A stretch of DNA of 64,000 nt, taken from the NCBI RefSeq assembly GCF_029223545.1, contig NZ_CP097870.1, positions 744,001 to 808,000 of the forward strand, in the 5' to 3' direction. Shown here piece by piece: positions 25,655 through 36,994 of the stretch. Under the pieces are notes generated by a model. It worked only from the letters and a program-made list of their open reading frames with translations. It was not told the origin of the DNA and made no database searches. This DNA is from Thauera sp. GDN1 (lineage in GTDB: Bacteria > Pseudomonadota > Gammaproteobacteria > Burkholderiales > Rhodocyclaceae). The first letter of the stretch is position 1. Each line of letters opens with the position of its first letter. Position numbers and translations under genes: made by a program.

Positions 25655-26173
25655 ATGAAGGACCTGACCCCGCTGTGCTGCAACCACGACGAACGCCCGC
25701 CCGGCGAGACCGTGCGGTTGATCGTCGTCCACGCCATCAGCCTGCCGCCCGACGAGTTCGGCGGGCCGGGCGTGGAGCAGCTGTTCTCCAACGCCCTCGA
25801 CCCCGAGGCGCATCCCTACTACGCGAGCATCCACCACCTGCGGGTGTCGGCGCACTACTTCATCCGCCGCGACGGCGAGACGATCTGCTTCGTCGATCCC
25901 GAGCGCCGCGCCTGGCATGCCGGGGTGTCGTGCTGGAACGGGCGCGAGCGCTGCAACGACTTCTCGGTCGGCATCGAGCTCGAGGGCTGCGACACCATGC
26001 CCTTCGAGCCGGTGCAGTACGAGCGCCTGGCGGCGCTGATCGCCCGCCTGAAGCGGCGCTACCCGATCGAGGCGGTGGTCGGACACGCCGACATCGCGCC
26101 CGGTCGCAAGACCGATCCGGGGCCTTTTTTCGACTGGAAGCGGCTGCACGCGCTGCTTTCCGGGCACGCATGA
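25655..26173 (+). CDS. ampD: 1,6-anhydro-N-acetylmuramyl-L-alanine amidase AmpD
   Basis: 172 residues. The zinc ligands His26, His144 and Asp154 all fit the AmpD pattern (VVHAISLPP, GHADIAPGRKTDPGP), and GVSCWNGRERCNDFSVGIELEG is family-typical. AmpD cleaves anhydromuropeptides in the cytoplasm during wall recycling and thereby lowers AmpC induction. No signal peptide, as expected. A lytic transglycosylase, which makes its substrates, follows. Confidence 0.96.
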   Translation: MKDLTPLCCNHDERPPGETVRLIVVHAISLPPDEFGGPGVEQLFSNALDPEAHPYYASIHHLRVSAHYFIRRDGETICFVDPERRAWHAGVSCWNGRERCNDFSVGIELEGCDTMPFEPVQYERLAALIARLKRRYPIEAVVGHADIAPGRKTDPGPFFDWKRLHALLSGHA

Positions 26174-26206
26174 CATGCGGGCGGGGCGCGACGCGGATAG
26201 CATGTT

Positions 26207-26235
26207 TTGACAAAATGCTTCGCCACGAATAGAAT
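26207..26235 (+). promoter_or_regulatory. Strong sigma-70 promoter of the lytic transglycosylase leader
   Basis: TTGACA at 26207-26212, a 17-base spacer, and TAGAAT at 26230-26235. The -35 box sits in the inverted repeat AGCATGTTTTG-A-CAAAATGCT (26199-26219), a possible operator or the ampD terminator. Confidence 0.75.
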
Positions 26236-26241
26236 TCGCTT

Positions 26242-26512
26242 CCTGTTGCGTTGCAACAATTTATCAATTTCTGATCGGTGCGGCGCCTCCCCATCCCGGG
26301 GTAGACGCAGTTTCATGGACGCTCGCACCGCGGGGTCCGTCGTCTGGTTGCGGCGACGGGCTTGAACACCTACTGGCGACCGAGTTCGCTTGCCCATCGT
26401 CGTGGCCTACCCGCCGCGCGATGTCGGCACCGCCCACAGCGGCGGTGCCGTGCCGAGCCCCGCATCCGGGGCGGGGCGAGGCGGCGGCTCAGGCCACAGC
26501 ATGGAGGACACC
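26242..26512 (+). promoter_or_regulatory. Long structured 5' leader of the lytic transglycosylase gene
   Basis: About 270 bases separate the promoter from the ATG at 26513. The helix CGGTGCG/CGCACCG (26276-26282 with 26324-26330) encloses a GC-rich stem-loop. Near the start codon GGCACCGCC-CACAGC-GGCGGTGCC (26426-26449) and GCCCCG-CATC-CGGGGC (26457-26472) form two further hairpins. No known riboswitch class was recognised. The length and structure suggest post-initiation control. Confidence 0.5.
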
Positions 26513-27385
26513 ATGAAACACGCAACTCGATTCAACGCGCTCGCGCGTCAGGCGGGCGTTGCCGCGCTCGGTCTCGCGCACGGCGTGATGCTTTCCGCCG
26601 GCCTCGTCGGCCTGGTGAATGTGGCGAACGCCACCGACGGCCCGACCCAGGTGCGCTTCAGCGATACCTTCGTCGACACCGCGGTGGAGCCGACGGTGTC
26701 GGAGCTGGCGATGGCCTCGGGACTCGGTCTGCGGGTGTCGCCGCCGATGACTCTGGCGACGGTGGCGCCGGTGCTGAGCTACACCCCGCCGATCCGTCTG
26801 GCACCGGAACCCGAGTCCGCGCCCGAGCCCACGCTGAAGCTGGCCAAGCCGGCGGTGAAGGGTATGGACGCGCTGGGGGCCGATCCCTTCGCGCAGGATG
26901 AGGGCGAGCTCTCCGCCGAGATGGCGCGCGTCCGCGACTGGATCGCCGACACCTACCGCGTCTCCGAGAACACCATCGAGCCCGCGCTCGCCGCCGCCGA
27001 GACCCACGCCGAGGAGCTCGGCTTCGATCCGCTGCTGATCGTCGCCATCATGGCGGTGGAGTCGAGCTTCAATCCGCGCGCCGTCAGCAACATGGGCGCG
27101 CAGGGCCTGATGCAGGTGATCCCGCGCTACCACAAGGACAAGCTCGGCGCCAATCGCGGCCGCAATGCGCTGTTCGATCCGGTGGTGAATGTGCGTGTCG
27201 GCACGCTCGTGCTGCACGAGGGCCTGCAGCGCTACGGCAGCATGCAGCGCGCGCTGCAGTACTACAACGGCGCGCTGAAGGATCCGAAGGCGCGCTACAC
27301 GCGCAAGGTCATGGCGCTGAAGAAGCGGCTGATGACGATCGCCGGGCGTACCGACACGCGCACGGGCGTCGAACTGGCGGGTTGA
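26513..27385 (+). CDS. Lytic transglycosylase (SLT, family 1-like)
   Basis: 290 residues. A hydrophobic N-terminal stretch (about 16-40) probably exports it. A Pro/Glu-rich linker (residues 92-112) leads to the lysozyme-like domain with catalytic Glu183 in IMAVESSFNPRAVS, then GAQGLMQV and the family signature YYNGALKDP. It cleaves murein glycan strands to anhydromuropeptides. Start chosen at 26513 with GGAG spacing 6; a longer frame from 26390 would translate the structured leader and is less likely. Confidence 0.9.
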   Translation: MKHATRFNALARQAGVAALGLAHGVMLSAGLVGLVNVANATDGPTQVRFSDTFVDTAVEPTVSELAMASGLGLRVSPPMTLATVAPVLSYTPPIRLAPEPESAPEPTLKLAKPAVKGMDALGADPFAQDEGELSAEMARVRDWIADTYRVSENTIEPALAAAETHAEELGFDPLLIVAIMAVESSFNPRAVSNMGAQGLMQVIPRYHKDKLGANRGRNALFDPVVNVRVGTLVLHEGLQRYGSMQRALQYYNGALKDPKARYTRKVMALKKRLMTIAGRTDTRTGVELAG

Positions 27386-27479
27386 TGCGCGCTCGCCTCC
27401 CGCGGCAGGCGAGGGGCGGGGCCGGATTCGTGACAGGCGGGGTGGATGCAGATCCTCCCCGCCCGTCGCCGTTTACGGT

Positions 27480-28655
27480 TCAGGCGCCGAGTCCGAGGGC
27501 GCGGATGCGTTCGGCCGCCTCGAGCAGGCGCGCGCTGCGCGTGGTGTAGGCGATGCGCAGGTGGCGACGCGGCAGATGGTGGCCGAAATCCAGGCCGGGA
27601 GTGGCGGCGACGCCGGCTTCCTCGATCAGCCGCCGCGCCAGAGCCTCCGAGTCGTCGCTCAGGCGCGACACGTCGGCATAGACGTAGAACGCGCCCTGCG
27701 GCTCGGTGGCGATGGTGAAGCCGAGTTCGCGCAGCGCCGGCAGCAGCACGTTGCGGCGCGCGCCGAATTCGTGGCGGCGCGCTTCGAGGATCTCCATCGT
27801 CCCGGGTGCGAAGGCCGCGAGCGCGGCGTGCTGCGCGGGCGTCGAAGGCGAGATGAAGAAGTGCTGTGCGAGCTTCTCGATCTCGCGCGCGAAGCCCGGC
27901 GGCACCACCAGCCAGCCCAGGCGCCAGCCGGTCATGCCGAAATACTTGGAGAAGCTGTTGACCACGAACAGGTCGTCGGCGGCCTCGAGCGCCGGGTGCG
28001 CGAGCGCGGTCTCGGCCTCGACGCCGTAGCTCAGGCCCTGGTAGATCTCGTCGACCAGCAGCACCCCGCCGCGGCGGCGGGTGACGGCGTGCAGCGCGGC
28101 GATCTCGTCCACGCTCAGCAGCGTGCCGGTGGGGTTGGAGGGCGTGGCCACCATCAGGCCGCGGGTGTCGGCGGTCCACGCGGCGTCGACCTGGGCGGCG
28201 GTGGGCTGGTAGCGGGTGGCGGCATCCACCGCCAGCGCCCGCGCCACGCCTTCGAAACTGCGAATCAGATGGCGGTTGGACGGATAGCCGGGGTCGGGCA
28301 GCAGCCAGGCGTCGCCGGGATCGGTGGTGGCGGCCAGCGCCAGCATCAGCGCGCCGGAGGCGCCGGCGGTGACGATGATGCGCTCGGGCGCGACGTCGGC
28401 GCGCAGGCGGTCCTGGTAGAAGCGTGCGATCGCCTCGCGCAGCGCGGGCAGGCCGAGTGCGGGCGTGTAGTGCACGTCGCCGCCGCCGATGAAGCGCTGC
28501 GCGGCCTCGACGATGGGCTGCGGCGTGGGAAAGTCGGGCTCGCCGACCTCCATGTGGATGATGTCCCGCCCCTGCGCCTCGAGCTCTCGCGCGCGGCGCA
28601 GCAGTTCCATGACGTGGAAGGGCTGGATGGCGTCGAGGCGGCGTGAGCGCTGCAT
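27480..28655 (-). CDS. Class I/II pyridoxal-phosphate aminotransferase
   Basis: 391 residues. The PLP lysine lies in NSFSKYFGMTGWRLGWLV; other fold-type I marks are GEPDFPTPQP, TPSNPTGTLL and VDEIYQGLSYG. Sequence best fits the AspC/alanine-type group, but substrate cannot be fixed. AGGAA precedes the ATG at 28655. It is the next minus-strand gene after pckG, separated by a REP array. Confidence 0.9.
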   Translation of the reverse strand: MQRSRRLDAIQPFHVMELLRRARELEAQGRDIIHMEVGEPDFPTPQPIVEAAQRFIGGGDVHYTPALGLPALREAIARFYQDRLRADVAPERIIVTAGASGALMLALAATTDPGDAWLLPDPGYPSNRHLIRSFEGVARALAVDAATRYQPTAAQVDAAWTADTRGLMVATPSNPTGTLLSVDEIAALHAVTRRRGGVLLVDEIYQGLSYGVEAETALAHPALEAADDLFVVNSFSKYFGMTGWRLGWLVVPPGFAREIEKLAQHFFISPSTPAQHAALAAFAPGTMEILEARRHEFGARRNVLLPALRELGFTIATEPQGAFYVYADVSRLSDDSEALARRLIEEAGVAATPGLDFGHHLPRRHLRIAYTTRSARLLEAAERIRALGLGA

Positions 28656-28743
28656 GGTGGATTCCTGTGTGCACAAAGGCAAAAAGCGCCGGGGGCGCTT
28701 TCTGGTGTCGGCCGGGGCCGTGAACTGCCCGGTGGAGCGGGCC

Positions 28744-28873
28744 CTGTGGGAGCGGCGGCAGCCGCGATCTCGTGGCTGTCCGCCTCAATCGCGGCTACCG
28801 CCGCTCCCACAGTCCTCAATCGCGGCTACCGCCGCTCCCACAGTCCTCAATCGCGGCTACCGCCGCTCCCACG
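28744..28873. repeat. REP array: one inverted unit and three tandem 31-base units
   Basis: CTGTGGGAGCGGCGGCAGCC at 28744 faces three direct units of about 31 bases starting at 28783, 28814 and 28845, each with CGCGGCTACCGCCGCTCCCAC. The third is cut short at 28873. The array fills the gap between the stop of pckG and the aminotransferase start. Confidence 0.85.
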
Positions 28874-28877
28874 GAGC

Positions 28878-30725
28878 TCAGTCGGTGTTGAGCGCCAGTT
28901 CGAACAGCTCGCGCTTCAAGACCAGCTGGCGCGGCAGGCGGTCCTGCAGCTTGTCGAACCACTCCTTGTGCGAGTTGAGCTCGGTGCGCCAGGCGTCGGT
29001 GTCGACCTTGGTCAGGGCGTCGAACTCCTCGCGGCTGATCTCGGCGCCGGTCCAGTCGAGGTCGTCGAAGCGCGGCATCCAGCCAAGCGCGGTTTCCTTG
29101 GCCTGGACCTTGCCCTGGCAGCGTTCGACGATCCACCTCAGCACGCGCATGTTCTCGCCGAAGCCGGGCCACATGAAGTTGCCCTTCTCGTCCATGCGGA
29201 ACCAGTTCACGCAGAAGATCTTCGGGGTGTCCTCGACGACGTGGCCCATGCGCAGCCAGTGGTTGAAATAGTCGCCCATGTGGTAGCCGCAGAAGGGCAG
29301 CATCGCGAACGGATCGCGACGCACCACGCCCTGCGCGCCGAAGGCGGCGGCGGTGGTTTCCGAGCCCAGGGTCGAGGCCATGTACACGCCGAAGTTCCAG
29401 TTGAAGGCCTGGTACACCAGCGGCACGGTGGTGGCGCGGCGGCCGCCGAAGATGAAGGCCGAGATCGGCACGCCGGCGGGGTCTTCCCAGGACGGGTCGA
29501 TCGACGGGCACTGGCTGGCGGGGGCGGTGAAGCGCGCGTTGGGGTGGGCCGCCTTGCGGCCGGTTTCGGCGGCGATCTCGGGCGTCCAGTCCTTGCCCTG
29601 CCAGTCCACCAGGTGGGCCGGGGCCTCCTTGCTCATGCCTTCCCACCACACGTCGCCGTCGTCGGTCAGCGCGACGTTGGTGAAGATGATGTTTTCCTTG
29701 AGCGTGGCCATCGCGTTGTAGTTGGTCTTCTCCGAGGTGCCGGGGGCGACGCCGAAGTAGCCGAACTCGGGGTTGATGGCGCGGAACTTGCCGTCGGGGC
29801 CGGGCTTGATCCAGGCGATGTCGTCGCCGACGGTGGTGATCTTCCAGCCGTCGAAGGACTTCGGCGGGATCAGCATGGCGAAGTTGGTCTTGCCGCAGGC
29901 CGAGGGGAAGGCTGCGGCGACGTAGGACTTCTCGCCCTCCGGGGACTCGACGCCGAGGATCAGCATGTGCTCGGCCAGCCAGCCTTCGTCACGCGCCATG
30001 GTGGAGGCGATGCGCAGGGCGAAGCACTTCTTGCCGAGCAGGGCGTTGCCGCCGTAGCCCGAGCCGTAGGACCAGATCTCGCGCGTCTCGGGGTAGTGCA
30101 CGATGTACTTGGTGGTCGGGTTGCACGGCCAGCGGCTGTCCTTCTCGCCGTGGGCGAGCGGGGCGCCGACGGTGTGCACGCAGGGCACGAATTCGCCATC
30201 GGTGCCGAGCACGTCGATCGCGCCACGGCCCATGCGGGTCATGGTGCGCATGTTGGCGACGACGTAGGGGCTGTCCGAGATCTCGACGCCGATGTGGGCG
30301 ATCGGGCTGCCGAGCGGGCCCATCGAGAACGGGATGACGTACATCGTGCGGCCGTGCATCGAACTCTTGAACAGACCGTTCAGGGTTTCGCGCATGACCT
30401 TGGGGTCTTCCCAGTTATTGGTCGGGCCGGCGTCTTCCTTCTTTGCCGAGCAGATGAAGGTGCGGTCCTCGACGCGGGCGACGTCCGAAGGATCGGACCA
30501 GGCGAGGTAGGAGTTCTTGCGCTTTTCCGGATTCAGCTTGATCAGCATGCCGGATTCGACCATCTCGGCGCACAGGCGGTCGTATTCCTCCTGCGAGCCG
30601 TCGCACCAGACCACGCGGTCGGGTTCGGTCAGCGCGGCAATCTCGCCGACCCACTGCTTGAGGGCTTCGTGGCGGACGTATTCGGGGGCAGCGGCAATGG
30701 CCGCCTGGGCGTGGTTCTGAGACAT
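28878..30725 (-). CDS. pckG: Phosphoenolpyruvate carboxykinase (GTP)
   Basis: 615 residues, the expected length for the GTP-dependent enzyme. The kinase P-loop is [13 protein letters not shown], the metal/substrate loop includes [13 protein letters not shown], and [23 protein letters not shown] is family-specific. It interconverts oxaloacetate and PEP for gluconeogenesis. It is divergent from the malic enzyme gene across a 383-base region holding palindromes, so the two anaplerotic enzymes may share control. Confidence 0.96.
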   Translation of the reverse strand: MSQNHAQAAIAAAPEYVRHEALKQWVGEIAALTEPDRVVWCDGSQEEYDRLCAEMVESGMLIKLNPEKRKNSYLAWSDPSDVARVEDRTFICSAKKEDAGPTNNWEDPKVMRETLNGLFKSSMHGRTMYVIPFSMGPLGSPIAHIGVEISDSPYVVANMRTMTRMGRGAIDVLGTDGEFVPCVHTVGAPLAHGEKDSRWPCNPTTKYIVHYPETREIWSYGSGYGGNALLGKKCFALRIASTMARDEGWLAEHMLILGVESPEGEKSYVAAAFPSACGKTNFAMLIPPKSFDGWKITTVGDDIAWIKPGPDGKFRAINPEFGYFGVAPGTSEKTNYNAMATLKENIIFTNVALTDDGDVWWEGMSKEAPAHLVDWQGKDWTPEIAAETGRKAAHPNARFTAPASQCPSIDPSWEDPAGVPISAFIFGGRRATTVPLVYQAFNWNFGVYMASTLGSETTAAAFGAQGVVRRDPFAMLPFCGYHMGDYFNHWLRMGHVVEDTPKIFCVNWFRMDEKGNFMWPGFGENMRVLRWIVERCQGKVQAKETALGWMPRFDDLDWTGAEISREEFDALTKVDTDAWRTELNSHKEWFDKLQDRLPRQLVLKRELFELALNTD

Positions 30726-30954
30726 GAGTACAGCTCTCCCGTGCTGTGATTCGAAACCATTCCCGTCGGTCGGCCATCGCGGACAAGGTGACACTGCCCG
30801 GCCGGCGGGCTGCCGGGCGCCTGGCGCCCGTATCGCGGCCTTCGTCTTCCGGAGAAGGGGACCGTCGAAAGCCTATAATTATGCCACGGCACCCGCCCCG
30901 CGATGTGGGTGAAGCGTGAGCAATTGCAGCGAACGACCGGGTTTGATCGGCGTG

Positions 30955-31018
30955 TTTCATATAGCAGATCGGTTTTCCGTAATATGAAAAGTTATCGAAA
31001 CTTGCTATGGTTCGATAA
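30955..31018. promoter_or_regulatory. Two inverted repeats in the pckG-maeB intergenic region
   Basis: TTTCATAT-N19-ATATGAAA (30955-30989) and TTATCGAA-N11-TTCGATAA (30992-31018) lie 100 bases upstream of maeB. The second has the T-N11-A geometry often seen with LysR-type regulators. The 383-base region from 30726 to 31108 otherwise holds only a promoter-like TATAAT at 30874. No regulator gene sits next to it. Confidence 0.5.
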
Positions 31019-31108
31019 TCCCGCATGCGTGGCTGTCGCACGGACCGGATCTGCAGGCCGCGCGGGGCGAGTACACCTCCAGGAACAGGACGAGACAGGA
31101 AGGACACC

Positions 31109-33382
<2,274 letters not shown>

Positions 33383-33462
33383 GGACGGCGACGCGACATT
33401 TGCCCTTGCCTGCCGCTCGCGCCCTGCGCCATGCTGGTGCCGGGATGTGAGCGGGGGCGGCA

Positions 33463-34602
33463 ATGGACGGGCACGAGGGGCGCGCGGCACTGGTACTCAC
33501 CGGCGGTGGCGCGCGCGCGGCCTATCAGGTCGGCGTGCTCAAGGCCATCCGCGAGCTCCGTGGCCGGCGCCCGGGAAATCCCTTTCCCATCCTGTGCGGG
33601 ACCTCGGCCGGCGCGATCAATGCCGCTGCGCTCGCCGTGCACGCGGGCGACTTCGGCCGCGCCGTGCGCCACATCGACCGCGTCTGGCGCGGCCTGCACG
33701 CGCACGACGTCTATCGCGTCGATCCGGCGGCGCTGTTCGGCAGCGGCGTGCGCTGGGGCTCCGCGCTGTTCGGCGGCTGGCTGCTGCGCCAGACGCCGCG
33801 CTCCCTGCTCGACAACGCGCCGCTGCAGGCCCTGCTCGAGCGCGTGCTCGACCTGTCGGCGATCGATGCGGCGATCAAGCGCGGCGACCTCCATGCGGTG
33901 AGCGTCACCGCCTCCGGCTACGGCACCGGCGAGAGCCTCGCCTTCTTCCAGGGCTCGATCGACATCCTGCCGTGGCGGCGCGCGCAGCGGGTCGGCGTGC
34001 GCAGCGAACTGCACATCGAGCACCTGATGGCCAGCGCGGCGCTGCCCTTCGTCTTCCCCGCGGTCAGGATCCATCGCGAGTACTTCGGCGACGGCTCGAT
34101 GCGCCAGCTCGCGCCGGTGAGCCCGGCGATCCACCTCGGCGCCGACCGCATCCTGGTGATCGGTGCCGGGCGCACGGAGGAGGAGGGGCGAGTGCGCGCC
34201 GAACGCTATCCCTCGCCCGCGCAGATCGCCGGCCACGCCCTGTCCAGCATCTTCCTCGACACGCTGGAGGTGGATCTGGAGAGCCTGGCGCGCATCAACG
34301 ACACCGTGGGGCGGATCACGCCCGCGCAGCGCGTGGCGGCCGGCATTCCGTTCCGTCCGATCGAGACGCTGGTCATCCTGCCCTCGCAACGGCTGGATAC
34401 AATAGCGGGTAGACACGCCCGCAGCCTGCCCGCGCTGCTGCGGACCGTGCTGCGCGGGCTGGGGACGCTGCGCCGCGAGGGGTCGACGCTGCTCTCCTAC
34501 CTGCTGTTCGAGCCCGGCTTCACCCGGGCGCTGATCGAGCTCGGCTACCATGACGCGATGGCGCGCGCTCCGGAATTGCGGCGCTTCCTGCGCCTGGAGT
34601 AG
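33463..34602 (+). CDS. Patatin-like phospholipase
   Basis: 379 residues. The oxyanion loop GGGARAAYQVGVL (residues 14-26), nucleophile motif G46-TSAG (Ser48) and catalytic Asp in FGDGSMRQLAP are all present, so it should be an active Ser-Asp lipid acyl hydrolase. No signal peptide is evident. The C-terminal 120 residues are family-variable. It lies alone between maeB and a peptidase gene. Confidence 0.92.
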   Translation: MDGHEGRAALVLTGGGARAAYQVGVLKAIRELRGRRPGNPFPILCGTSAGAINAAALAVHAGDFGRAVRHIDRVWRGLHAHDVYRVDPAALFGSGVRWGSALFGGWLLRQTPRSLLDNAPLQALLERVLDLSAIDAAIKRGDLHAVSVTASGYGTGESLAFFQGSIDILPWRRAQRVGVRSELHIEHLMASAALPFVFPAVRIHREYFGDGSMRQLAPVSPAIHLGADRILVIGAGRTEEEGRVRAERYPSPAQIAGHALSSIFLDTLEVDLESLARINDTVGRITPAQRVAAGIPFRPIETLVILPSQRLDTIAGRHARSLPALLRTVLRGLGTLRREGSTLLSYLLFEPGFTRALIELGYHDAMARAPELRRFLRLE

Positions 34603-34697
34603 CGGGCGGCGGGCGACGAGGCGGCGGATTTCTTCCGCACGGCGGGGCCCGATCCGTCGCGAATGTGGGAAAATTTCACGCCGTTCTTCGAAACGGC

Positions 34698-34726
34698 TTG
34701 AAATCCTTTTTGTATCTGCTTATTTT
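34698..34726 (+). promoter_or_regulatory. Promoter of the PBP7-like peptidase gene
   Basis: TTGAAA and TATTTT with a 17-base spacer in a local A+T-rich patch, about 50 bases upstream of the ATG. Confidence 0.65.
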
Positions 34727-34778
34727 TAAACCGAAACGCAGCGCATCCCGCCTGCTCCCCTTTCTGCCTGCCGCCGCC

Positions 34779-35939
34779 ATGAAGCTCAGAATCCTCGTCG
34801 CCGCCTTTGCCGCGCTGTTCGCGCTGCAATCCGGAGCGGCCAACGCCGCCACCAGTACCAGCCGGACCTCCGCGAAGGCTGCGGCGGCTGCCAAGAGCAC
34901 TGCGAAGAAGGCGGCGGTCAAGCCGAAGGCGGTGGCGGCCAAGTCGGCCGCCGCGAAGAAGGCCGCCGCCAAGCCGGCCGCGAAGGGCAAGGTGGCGAGC
35001 CAGGCGAAGACCACGAAGAAATCAGCCGCGAAGGCGGCACGCAGCAAGGCGGCGCCGGTGCGCGTGAGCCTGCGCAAGGCTGCTCCGGCCGCGCTGGCGC
35101 TCGCTCCGGCATCGGTGCTGGCCAGCGAGCCCGACGAGGCGCTCGCCGTCGACGCCGGCGGCATGCCGGTGCTGGGTTCCAGCGCCTTTTACGTGATCAA
35201 CCAGAATACCGGCGAGGTGCTGCTCGAGCGCAACGGCTCGGCGGTGCTGCCGATCGCCTCCATCACCAAGCTGATGACGGCGATGGTGGTGCTGGATTCC
35301 GGCCTGGGCCTGTCCGAGCAGCTCGTCATCACCGAGGGCGACATCGACCGCCTGAAGGGCACCGGTTCGCGGCTGTCGCTCGGTACCGCGCTGACGCGCG
35401 AGGACATGCTGCACCTGGCGCTGATGTCGTCTGAGAACCGCGCGGCCTCCGCGCTGGCGCGCAACTACCCGGGGGGCGAAGCCGCCTTCGTCGAGGCGAT
35501 GAACGTCAAGGCCCGCCTGCTCGGCCTGTGGAACACCCGCTTCCACGACAGCACCGGCCTCAACCCGGCCAACGTCTCCAGTCCGCGCGACCTCGCCAAG
35601 CTGGTCGCGGCCTCGGCGTCCTATCCGCTGATCCGCCAGTTCTCGACCTCGCCCGAGCGCTACGTCGACATCAATGGCCGCACGCATCGCTTCGGCAACA
35701 CCAACAGCCTGGTGCGCAGCCCGGAGTGGGCGATCAGCGTGTCCAAGACCGGTTACATCTCCGAAGCCGGACGCTGCCTGGTGATGCAGACCTGGCTGCA
35801 CCAGCAGCCGGTGGTGATGGTGCTGATGGATTCGCAGGGGCGCTATACCCGCACCGCCGACGCCAAGCGCGTGCGCAAGTGGCTCGAGCAGAACACGACC
35901 CAGCGCGTGGCGGCCGCAGGCAAGGGCATCGACGGCTGA
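34779..35939 (+). CDS. pbpG: D-alanyl-D-alanine endopeptidase (PBP7/8 type) with Lys/Ala-rich linker
   Basis: 386 residues. Signal peptide (residues 1-23), then a low-complexity segment of Lys, Ala and Pro repeats (about 24-100, histone H1-like), then the serine peptidase domain with S161-ITK164, S218-E-N220 and K323-TG. These are the three active-site motifs of low-mass penicillin-binding proteins. It trims murein cross-links in the periplasm. The Lys-rich linker is not part of the catalytic fold and may bind anionic wall polymer or LPS; that is inference. Confidence 0.92.
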   Translation: MKLRILVAAFAALFALQSGAANAATSTSRTSAKAAAAAKSTAKKAAVKPKAVAAKSAAAKKAAAKPAAKGKVASQAKTTKKSAAKAARSKAAPVRVSLRKAAPAALALAPASVLASEPDEALAVDAGGMPVLGSSAFYVINQNTGEVLLERNGSAVLPIASITKLMTAMVVLDSGLGLSEQLVITEGDIDRLKGTGSRLSLGTALTREDMLHLALMSSENRAASALARNYPGGEAAFVEAMNVKARLLGLWNTRFHDSTGLNPANVSSPRDLAKLVAASASYPLIRQFSTSPERYVDINGRTHRFGNTNSLVRSPEWAISVSKTGYISEAGRCLVMQTWLHQQPVVMVLMDSQGRYTRTADAKRVRKWLEQNTTQRVAAAGKGIDG

Positions 35940-35987
35940 TGATGCGGCGCCGGGTGCATGCCCCGGCGCCTTCGTGTGAATGCGGCG

Positions 35988-36785
35988 TCAGGCGCGTGCC
36001 GGCAGATGGCCGAGTGCGCGCGAGATCTCGTCGGCCGTTTCCTTGACCAGCGGCGCCCAGTCGGGATTGAAACGCTCCGAGGGGGTCGACAGCGACAGGC
36101 CGGCGACCAGTTCGCCGCCGTCGTCGCGGATGCCGGCGGCGATGCAGCGCACCCCCGCTTCCACCTCGTCGAGGTCGAAGGCCACGCCGTGGCGGCGCAC
36201 GCGGTCGAGTTCCTTTTCCAGTGCGGGCAGGGTGATGATCGAGGCCGGGGTCGACGCCGGCAGGCCGGTGCGGCGCGCGTAGTCGCGGATGCGCTCGAGC
36301 CCGTCCTCGACCAGGAACAGCTTGCCGGTGGCGGTGGTGTGGAGCGGCGCGCGTGCGCCGACGATGTGCACCACGCGCACCGAGGCGCGGCCGCTCGAGG
36401 TGCGCTCGACATAGACGATCTCGTCACCGGCGCGCACGCCCAGGTTCACGCTCTCGCCGGTTGCGGCGTGCAGCTTGAGCATGTAGGGCATCGCGGTCTC
36501 GCGCAACGAGATGCGCGACTTCACGATGCTGCCGAGTTCGAGCAGGCGGATGCCCAGGCGATAGATGCCGGCGTCGGAGCGTTCGACGAAGCCGCTGTGG
36601 GTCATCGCCCCGAGGATGCGGTGCGCGGTCGAGGGGTGCAGCCCGGTCTCGAGCGCGAGCTGCTTGAGCGGGACGGGGTCGGCGTGCTGGGCGAGCACGT
36701 CGAGCAGCTTCATCATGCGCTCGATCACCTGGATCGAGGTCTTGGCTTCGCTGGTCGTGCTGGATTCGGTCTTGTTGGTGGCCAC
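35988..36785 (-). CDS. IclR-family transcriptional regulator
   Basis: 265 residues from a GTG start. N-terminal winged helix (SIQVIERMMKLLDVLAQHAD...LKQLALETGLHPSTAHRIL) and C-terminal ligand domain with YARRTGLPASTPASI and GIRDDGGELVAGLSLS, the standard IclR pattern. Effector unknown. Two similar 17-base palindromes lie between it and the divergent Mrp operon (36810-36860), implying autoregulation and possibly control of that operon. Confidence 0.93.
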   Translation of the reverse strand: MATNKTESSTTSEAKTSIQVIERMMKLLDVLAQHADPVPLKQLALETGLHPSTAHRILGAMTHSGFVERSDAGIYRLGIRLLELGSIVKSRISLRETAMPYMLKLHAATGESVNLGVRAGDEIVYVERTSSGRASVRVVHIVGARAPLHTTATGKLFLVEDGLERIRDYARRTGLPASTPASIITLPALEKELDRVRRHGVAFDLDEVEAGVRCIAAGIRDDGGELVAGLSLSTPSERFNPDWAPLVKETADEISRALGHLPARA

Positions 36786-36809
36786 GGCGGATTCGGAATG
36801 GTGCAGGCG

Positions 36810-36860
36810 ATATCACCTGATGAAATGGTAACCGCCTGCGTTGATTTCGCCTAGTGAAAT
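36810..36860. promoter_or_regulatory. Pair of related 17-base palindromes between iclR and mrpA
   Basis: ATTTC-GCCTA-GTGAAAT (36844-36860) and, on the opposite strand, ATTTCATCAGGTGATAT (36810-36826) share ATTTCnnCnnGTGAnAT. Their centres are 34 bases apart. They lie 25-75 bases upstream of the iclR start and fit operators for an IclR-type dimer. Confidence 0.6.
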
Positions 36861-36994
36861 AGCGCGTCATGCGGTGGTTGGCCGGCTTCGCTATATACTT
36901 TGGCCGAAACACACGGTCCGCCTCGACTGGCGCGGCCTGCGCCGCACCGGAGCCATCTCCTTCCCGTCACCCCGACCCCCTGCCGGATGCCTCG

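Noticed and set aside
26242-26512. c-di-GMP or c-di-AMP riboswitch in the transglycosylase leader
   Set aside because: Compared by eye with the class consensus motifs; the conserved core sequences do not match. Kept only as an unclassified structured leader.
28783-28873. Tandem repeats as a CRISPR array
   Set aside because: Units are contiguous without spacers, palindromic in the REP style, and no cas genes are present.
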